Origin: Zetaproteobacteria bacterium
GTDB lineage: Bacteria; Pseudomonadota; Zetaproteobacteria; Mariprofundales; Mariprofundaceae
Assembly (NCBI GenBank): GCA_021545665.1
Contig: JAJRTX010000253.1
Coordinates: forward strand, 1-13,361
Direction: 5' to 3'
DNA length: 13,361 nucleotides
This document shows positions 8,670 through 13,361 of this stretch, one piece after another (position 1 is the first letter of the stretch; each line of letters opens with the position of its first letter). Both the position numbers and the translations under genes were made by a program. Below the pieces are notes generated by a model. The model saw nothing but the letters and a program-made list of their open reading frames with translations. It did no database searches and had not been told where the DNA came from.

Positions 8670-8752
8670 TTTCTGTTCAAATTCAAGGCGAGAAAACAGG
8701 CACATAGCCCAAGCTATGTAACTGTTTTCACAACGAAAAAGGTGGACAGAAA
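8670..8752. repeat. MITE-like or REP-like palindromic element
   Basis: This is an 83-nt segment with nested symmetry. The ends are inverted repeats, TTTCTGTTC (8670-8678) and GGACAGAAA (8744-8752), with one mismatch over nine bases. The core has two 16-base arms, GAAAACAGGCACATAG (8692-8707) and CTATGTAACTGTTTTC (8714-8729), that pair at 14 of 16 positions around a six-base loop. The middle zones (AAGGCGA and CAACGAAAAAGG) pair poorly. Terminal inverted repeats around a strong central hairpin, inside an otherwise tightly overlapping operon, look like a small dispersed element. It could instead be a processing hairpin or attenuator between hydG and hydD. No copy number can be judged from one window. 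Confidence 0.6.
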
Positions 8753-8775
8753 GACAAGTCAGTGGGTGCATTTTG

Positions 8776-9606
8776 TTAACCACTCGTTCCAAGATAAGCC
8801 GCGACTTTGTCATAGCGCATCACCGGGCCATCCTTACAGGTGAACCAGGGGCCGATCTGGCAATGGCCGCACAGGCCCACGCCGCATTGCATATTACGCT
8901 CAATCGACAAATAAATATCGGTTTGCCTGATGCCGCGCACTTCCAGATGTTTCGCACCCATCTGCATCATAATCTCCGGCCCGCACATCATAACGATGGT
9001 GTTAGCCGCATTGATGCTGACCATATCAAACAACTCGGTGACCACGCCGACATGATTTTTCCACTGGTGCTCGGGCTGATCGCTGGCCAGCAGCACTTCC
9101 GTATCCGGATGCTGCCGCCATGCTTCAAAACGCTCACCATAGAGCAGATCGCGCGGCGTTTTCACACCATGCAGAATTTTGATTGCACCATACGAGTCAC
9201 GACGACGAAACAGATATTCAACCGCGCCCACGACCGGCGCACATCCAAGGCCACCAGTGATGACAACAACATCCTTGCCTTTGGCCAACTCAAGCGGCCA
9301 GCCATTGCCGAACGGACCGCGAACCGCCATCTCATCGCCAACCTTCATGTTGCCAATCACCCCGGTTACCCGCCCGACAATGCGAATGGTATGATCAAGG
9401 ATATGGGTATCCTCCGGATCTGAAACAATCGAAATTGGCACTTCACCGACGCCGAAGATATAGAGCATATTGAACTGACCACCGGCAAAGGAAAATGACT
9501 CGGCCATCTTTTCATCTTCAAAGCGCAGGCGATAGGTAAAGATATCGGGAGATTCCTCCCGCTTGCCGATAATGCGGGCAATCGCATAATCACTCAGCGC
9601 ATTCAC
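8776..9606 (-). CDS. hydG: Group 3b hydrogenase gamma subunit, FAD/NAD(P)-binding
   Basis: This subunit resembles ferredoxin-NADP reductase and dihydroorotate dehydrogenase electron-transfer proteins. It moves electrons between the iron-sulfur chain and NAD(P)(H). The 276-residue product has an N-terminal FAD-binding barrel with GEVPISIVS at 54-62, the place of the usual RxYS motif. A nucleotide-binding domain starts with [15 protein letters not shown] (113-127) and has [10 protein letters not shown] near 206. A C-terminal [2Fe-2S] site has Cys241, 246, 249 and 257 (C-x4-C-x2-C-x7-C). The ATG overlaps the hydB stop by four bases. NADP as the preferred cofactor is inferred from the group and not shown by a specific residue here. 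Confidence 0.94.
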   Translation of the reverse strand: MNALSDYAIARIIGKREESPDIFTYRLRFEDEKMAESFSFAGGQFNMLYIFGVGEVPISIVSDPEDTHILDHTIRIVGRVTGVIGNMKVGDEMAVRGPFGNGWPLELAKGKDVVVITGGLGCAPVVGAVEYLFRRRDSYGAIKILHGVKTPRDLLYGERFEAWRQHPDTEVLLASDQPEHQWKNHVGVVTELFDMVSINAANTIVMMCGPEIMMQMGAKHLEVRGIRQTDIYLSIERNMQCGVGLCGHCQIGPWFTCKDGPVMRYDKVAAYLGTSG

Positions 9607-10709
9607 TGTTTCTGCTCCATAATGGCAGCCACTTCTTCTGTGATATCAATACCGACAGGGCACCAGGTGATGCAGCGACCACAACCGACACAGCCGGAAC
9701 TGCCGAACTGCTGATGCCAGGTGCCCAACTTATGGGTAATCCACATGCGATAGCGTTCTCTGGTCGTCGGGCGCATATTCTTGCCGTGAATATAACCGTG
9801 TTCCGGATTGAAACAGGAGTCCCACAAGCGAAAACGCTCGCTACCTTCTCCTGAAATATCAGGCACTTCTTCAACCGTATGACAGAAGCAGGTCGGACAA
9901 ACCATAGTGCAATTGCCACAGGAGAGGCAGCGATCCGCCACAAGCTGCCAGTGCGGATGCTCCCGGTAAGTGGTCAGCAAATCCGTTAATGGCCCTGCGG
10001 TAAGAGAACGGCCCTGGGAATCAGCACATGCCTGAACTCGGTCAGCCGCTTGCAACTGCTGGATCTGATCTGCTAATTCAGCATGCAGTTGCTCAATAAT
10101 GCTTTTGCCAGCCTTGCTGCCGGATTCAAGCAGGAAGCCCGAATCTATCTCTGTCAATGCCAGATCAAATCCATTTTTGACCTGCGGGCCGGTTTGCGTG
10201 GAAGTACAAAAACAGGTGGTCTGGGCAAACGTACAATTCATCGCAACCACCAGCAGGTTTTCGCAGGCTTGTTTGAAATATGGATCAGGAAAATCAGCAG
10301 GTTCAAATACTTTTTTCTGAATCTGCAAAGCCACCACATCGCAGGCTCTGGCACCAATCACAGCAACCTTTTCTGCCTGTGGCGCTGATGGCTCAAAATG
10401 GATGCCCTGTTCATCCTTTGTAAACCGAACCAGCGATTGCTTTGCTTTGAAAGTCAGCGATTTTAATGACTGAGAACCATGATTGATGCCGAAATAAGTT
10501 GTATCTGCATCAGAGATACGAAAACTGCCCGGCTGCTGTTCTTCGCGGCGCCCAAACAGCAATTCAGTAAGCGACGAAACCTCAGACCACAGCACGGCCC
10601 CGTCCTGCTCAACAGGGGCAATGGTTTGATAACCGTCGCCTTGCAGCACAGTGATCAGTTGCTCCAGCCCGGCAACCGTTAAGAAGTAATAACCCTTGTT
10701 CTCACTCAC
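9603..10709 (-). CDS. hydB: Group 3b hydrogenase beta subunit, iron-sulfur
   Basis: This electron-transfer subunit is related to the sulfhydrogenase beta and anaerobic sulfite reductase A proteins. The 368-residue product has a cysteine group at 159, 166 and 168 ([12 protein letters not shown]) in the middle. Two ferredoxin-like [4Fe-4S] motifs follow: Cys261, 264, 267, 271 ([12 protein letters not shown]) and Cys340, 343, 346, 350 ([12 protein letters not shown]). Cys274 and 276 give the first motif extra thiols. The start is a GTG at 10709 whose GTGA overlaps the stop of the broken ATPase gene by four bases. That coupling implies the ATPase was once an upstream member of the operon, so loss of normal ATPase translation could lower hydB expression. 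Confidence 0.94.
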   Translation of the reverse strand: MSENKGYYFLTVAGLEQLITVLQGDGYQTIAPVEQDGAVLWSEVSSLTELLFGRREEQQPGSFRISDADTTYFGINHGSQSLKSLTFKAKQSLVRFTKDEQGIHFEPSAPQAEKVAVIGARACDVVALQIQKKVFEPADFPDPYFKQACENLLVVAMNCTFAQTTCFCTSTQTGPQVKNGFDLALTEIDSGFLLESGSKAGKSIIEQLHAELADQIQQLQAADRVQACADSQGRSLTAGPLTDLLTTYREHPHWQLVADRCLSCGNCTMVCPTCFCHTVEEVPDISGEGSERFRLWDSCFNPEHGYIHGKNMRPTTRERYRMWITHKLGTWHQQFGSSGCVGCGRCITWCPVGIDITEEVAAIMEQKQ

Positions 10710-13221
10710 ATACTCGCTCCGCTGCTTTGCAGGCTATCATCCAGCCGCCCGCGAATCCATTTATGTAATTCCATCACCAGCAGAATCACCAGGGCGACTG
10801 GCACCAACGCCAGCCAGTGCGCAAACGATACCGGCTGCACGCCCAGTACAGTGTTCAAGCCCGGCAAATACATCGAACCGATATGCACCAACTGGGCGAT
10901 CAGGGTGCCAAACAGTAATAAAGGATTAGCCAGCGGATTGTGGCTGAATACTGAGCGCTCCTCCGAACGGGAATTGAACGCATGTACATTCTCAAACAGC
11001 ACCATCAGTAGCAGTGTGCTGTTGCGCGCCTCATCAACGCTCATACCCACAGATAACAGGTTTTGGAAAACCAGGAAGGCCAAGACACCGATCACGACAG
11101 CCGAGAGCAAGGTTCTTTCGATCATGACGCGATTGAAAATCGGTTCTTTCGGCTGACGCGGTGGCTGTTGCATCTCATTGCCCTCAGATGGCTCAAAAGC
11201 CAGCGCCACATCCTGGATGCCATTGGTAACCAGATTCAACCACAATAGCTGCACGGCGGTCAGCGGCAACGGCATAGCCAAAGCCAGCGACAGAAAGAAT
11301 AGCACCAGTTCCGCAGCCCCGGTGGAAATCAACAGGAAAATCACCTTGCGGATATTGCGATAAGCAATTCTGCCCTCTTCAACACCGGCAACAATGGAAG
11401 CAAAATTATCGTCGGCAATGACCAGATCAGCACTTTCTCTGGCCACATCGGTACCCCTTTCTCCCATCGCCACGCCGACATGTGAGGCAGCCAGCGCCGG
11501 TAACAGCCACAAAATGGCCGCTGCGCTGTAGCGACTGCACAATGTCCACCTTCTGGCTGGGCTCAACCCGGGCAAACACATTGGCCCCGGCAACCAGCAT
11601 ATCCATTTGATTCTGCCCTTCTTTTTCCACCGCGCGCAACTGACTGCCGGTCACCACCTGTTCCATATCCTCAACCAATCCGATTTCACGGGCAGTAACA
11701 TAGGCTGTAGAGGGATGATCGCCGGTAATCATACAGGCACGAATTCCTGCTCGATGGCACTGTTCAACGGCTACTCGGGCCTCAGGTCTCAGGGGATCAA
11801 TCATACCGACGAGTCCCAGCAGCGTCAGATTTTTCAGATACTGGCGTCCGAAATTGCTGATTTCAGATGTGCTATCCAGCTGCGTGTGAGCGAATGCCAG
11901 CGTGCGGTAACCATCGGCAGCCAGTGACTCCAGTTGCTGTTCAAGCATACCTGTGTCGATCTCTTTTTCTCCTGCTGTAGTTAGCATCGAATCACACATC
12001 GGCAGCAGCTTCTCCAGCGCCCCCTTAATCAGGATCAGACTGTTATTGCCATCACTGTGCAGGGTTGCTGCATAGCCGAATTCCGATTCATAGGGGATGG
12101 ATGCCTGCTCAGGATAACGGCCAAGCAGGCCAGACTGTGTCAGTCCAACCTTGTGGGCCAGCACCAGCAACGCCACATCAACCGCATCACCATGACTGAC
12201 CCATTGGCCATCGCGGTGACCGAAAAAACCCTCGTTGCAGAGTGCGGCGGCCCGGCACATATCATTGAGCTGACCGGCTTCAAATTCGGAAAAAGCACTC
12301 AGCTCGGCATTGACAGTGCCATCAGGAGACAGGCTACCACCGCTGACCTGCCATGGTTCGGATGATGGCATCACAATGCGGCGAACGGTCAGTTGATTCA
12401 TGGTCAACGTACCTGTTTTATCCGAAGCAATCACAGTGCACGAACCCAGCGCTTCAACAGCCACCAGCCGACGCACAATCACGTTGCGTTTTGCCATGCG
12501 ATTCATGCCGATAGCCAGTGCCACCGTCAGCGCCACCGGCAACCCTTCCAGAATAGCCGAAACAGCCAGGGCAACAGAAACGATAAAAATCTCATGCCAG
12601 CCGACGCCGTTATGGAACTCAACTGCCGCCAGCAACAGCACAACAGCACCAAGCGCCATGGCGATATTCATGGTAAAACGCTCCATGCGCAGAATCAGCG
12701 GCGGCTTTGCCGCATCACCCTTTTGCATTGCTGCGGCCAAACATCCCACTTCCGTTACATTGCCGGTGGCGCTGACCACGCCCCGTCCCGGCCACGATTC
12801 ACCAGCGTGCCGGAAAACAACATATTGACCCGATCAGCCATCGGAGTCTCTTCTGCCAGCGCCACTCCGGCCTGTTTCTGCACCGGTGCTGATTCGCCGG
12901 TCAACAACGATTCATCTACTTCCAGATCAAATGTCTGCAACAAACGCATATCGGCCGGCACCTTGGCGCCACTTTCCAACAGTACAATATCACCGGGTAC
13001 CAGACCTGCGGCATCTATCTCAAAGGACTCACCATCTCGCAACACAATGGCTCTTGCCTGCACCATTTTCCGCAATGCTTCAGCGCTCTTCTGGGCATGA
13101 TATTCCTGAATGGTTCCGATGATGGCATTTATCACCAACACAGCCGTAATGAATGCCGCATCGGTGAACTCATCCAGCAGCAGGGATACGACAGCAGCTG
13201 CCAGTAACACATAGATTAAAG
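10706..13221 (-). pseudogene. P-type cation (calcium-type, COG0474-like) ATPase, decayed
   Basis: Three frames together give most of a P2-type cation pump: the TGES motif (LLTGESAPVQ, near 12880-12900), the phosphorylation motif DKTGTLT (12402-12422), the nucleotide domain (KGALEKLLPMC), MITGDHPSTAYVTA, and several C-terminal membrane segments. At least three lesions are visible. The N-terminus is missing: coding starts at LIYVLLAAAVVSLLL (13219 downward) where the insertion sequence begins. A one-base loss near 12780-12784 (GGGG on the minus strand) separates LVNRGRDG from VVSATGNVTEVG. Near 11495-11501, HFVAVTG jumps to PALAASHVGV in another frame, so the GDGVNDA hinge motif is absent. The PEGLP motif of the fourth membrane helix reads LEGLP. 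Without the hinge, the first membrane segment and one frame, this cannot be a working pump. The transported ion cannot be told. Confidence 0.93.
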
Positions 13222-13262
13222 TGTATTAGTTCCGACTTGATCTGACACCTTACTTGAAAAGT

Positions 13263-13319
13263 TGAGGGTTATCCGCTTTGATGGAAGTGCGAAAACACAT
13301 CAAAAGGAGATAACCCTCA
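13263..13319 (+). promoter_or_regulatory. Hairpin covering the transposase ribosome-binding site
   Basis: GAGGGTTATC (13264-13273) pairs perfectly with GATAACCCTC (13309-13318). Inside it TTTGATG (13277-13283) pairs with CATCAAA (13298-13304). The Shine-Dalgarno AGGAG (13305-13309) lies in the small internal loop and stem edge between them, and the start codon begins at the foot of the stem. Such a structure could limit translation of the transposase. Confidence 0.6.
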
Positions 13320-13361
13320 TGTTGGAAACTACACAGAAAATCATAAGCCACAAAATTGGCC
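13319..13361 (+). CDS. Transposase N-terminus, cut by window edge
   Basis: An ATG at 13319 follows AGGAG by nine bases and opens a frame that runs to the window edge (14 full codons, MLETTQKIISHKIG). This matches my memory of the start of integrase-core transposases of the IS481 type, whose next residues are usually a helix-turn-helix region such as LLNLAEELGN. Only 14 residues are visible, so the family is tentative. It points away from the hydrogenase operon. Confidence 0.55.
   Translation, partial: MLETTQKIISHKIG

Larger units (their letters stand above)
8615..8775. other. Gap between hydG and hydD
   Basis: This is the only sizeable intergenic space among the structural genes. It contains the palindromic element listed separately, the Shine-Dalgarno sequence of hydD, and AT-rich sequence (CATTATATTAA on the minus strand) about 25 nt upstream of the hydD start that could be a -10 element. 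I find no well-spaced -35 hexamer, so an internal promoter is only a possibility. Confidence 0.5.
13222..13361 (+). mobile_element. Insertion sequence, left part (possibly IS481-like)
   Basis: ATPase coding sequence ends abruptly at 13221. The next bases, TGTATTAGTTCCGACTTGAT, look like an IS end that begins with TG. The boundary is supported by codons: minus-strand TTA ATC TAT encodes the LIY that starts the conserved ATPase segment, the preceding codon would be CCT (Pro) if the ATPase extended one base further, and a TAA follows just upstream inside the IS. About 100 nt in, a transposase-like ORF starts in the plus direction. The right end and any target duplication lie outside the window. 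The family guess rests on the transposase N-terminus only. Confidence 0.7.

Noticed and set aside
8717..8732. CRP-like half-site pair TGTGA-N6-TTACA on the minus strand upstream of hydD
   Set aside because: It falls inside the arm of the palindromic element, matches the consensus imperfectly, and has no well-placed promoter next to it.
8773..9423. Long plus-strand open frame of 216 codons opposite hydG
   Set aside because: It is antisense to a clear hydG gene with all its motifs, and its translation resembles no family; it is a shadow frame.
12393..13100. Long plus-strand open frame of 235 codons opposite the ATPase
   Set aside because: The minus strand carries TGES, DKTGTLT and membrane motifs over the same region; the plus frame is low-information sequence rich in His, Arg and Ser.
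1..13361. CRISPR array, tRNA or rRNA genes, toxin-antitoxin or phage genes
   Set aside because: No regularly spaced repeats, no cloverleaf-like sequence and no such coding regions were seen; the window is filled by the hydrogenase operon and its broken neighbour.

Overview
The window carries a cytosolic [NiFe]-hydrogenase operon of the group 3b type (NADP-linked bidirectional hydrogenase / sulfhydrogenase, HydBGDA) with its maturation genes, all on the minus strand. Moderate GC content, bacterial-style hyp genes and tight ATGA/GTGA gene overlaps suggest a pseudomonadotan (proteobacterial) genome. I cannot name the genus from sequence alone.

In transcription order (high to low coordinates) the layout is as follows. 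An insertion sequence cut by the window edge (13222-13361) points the other way. It has truncated a calcium-type P-type cation ATPase (13221-10706), which is further broken by a 1-nt frameshift and a deletion covering the hinge motif. Next come hydB (iron-sulfur subunit), hydG (FAD/NAD(P) subunit), a 161-nt gap holding a MITE-like palindromic element, hydD (small subunit), hydA (NiFe large subunit), a HyaD/HybD-type maturation endopeptidase, hypA, hypB, hypF (frameshifted by one extra base), hypC, hypD and hypE. The last 245 nt are AT-richer and hold a weak terminator candidate and the start of an unidentified minus-strand ORF that runs off the window.

HydA and HydD form the catalytic dimer. 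HydG and HydB carry electrons to and from NADP(H). HypF and HypE make the cyanide ligands, HypC and HypD assemble the Fe(CN)2CO unit, HypA and HypB deliver nickel, and the endopeptidase trims the HydA C-terminus. The structural genes look intact with all cluster-binding cysteines present. HypF is essential for the active site in the known pathway and is broken here, so the enzyme may be unmatured in this strain unless a second hypF exists or the lesion is a sequencing error.

No wholly new system was found. The points of most interest are the layered decay of the ATPase, which overlaps hydB by four bases and was probably an ancestral operon member; the hypF frameshift; the palindromic repeat inside the operon; and a hairpin over the transposase ribosome-binding site.
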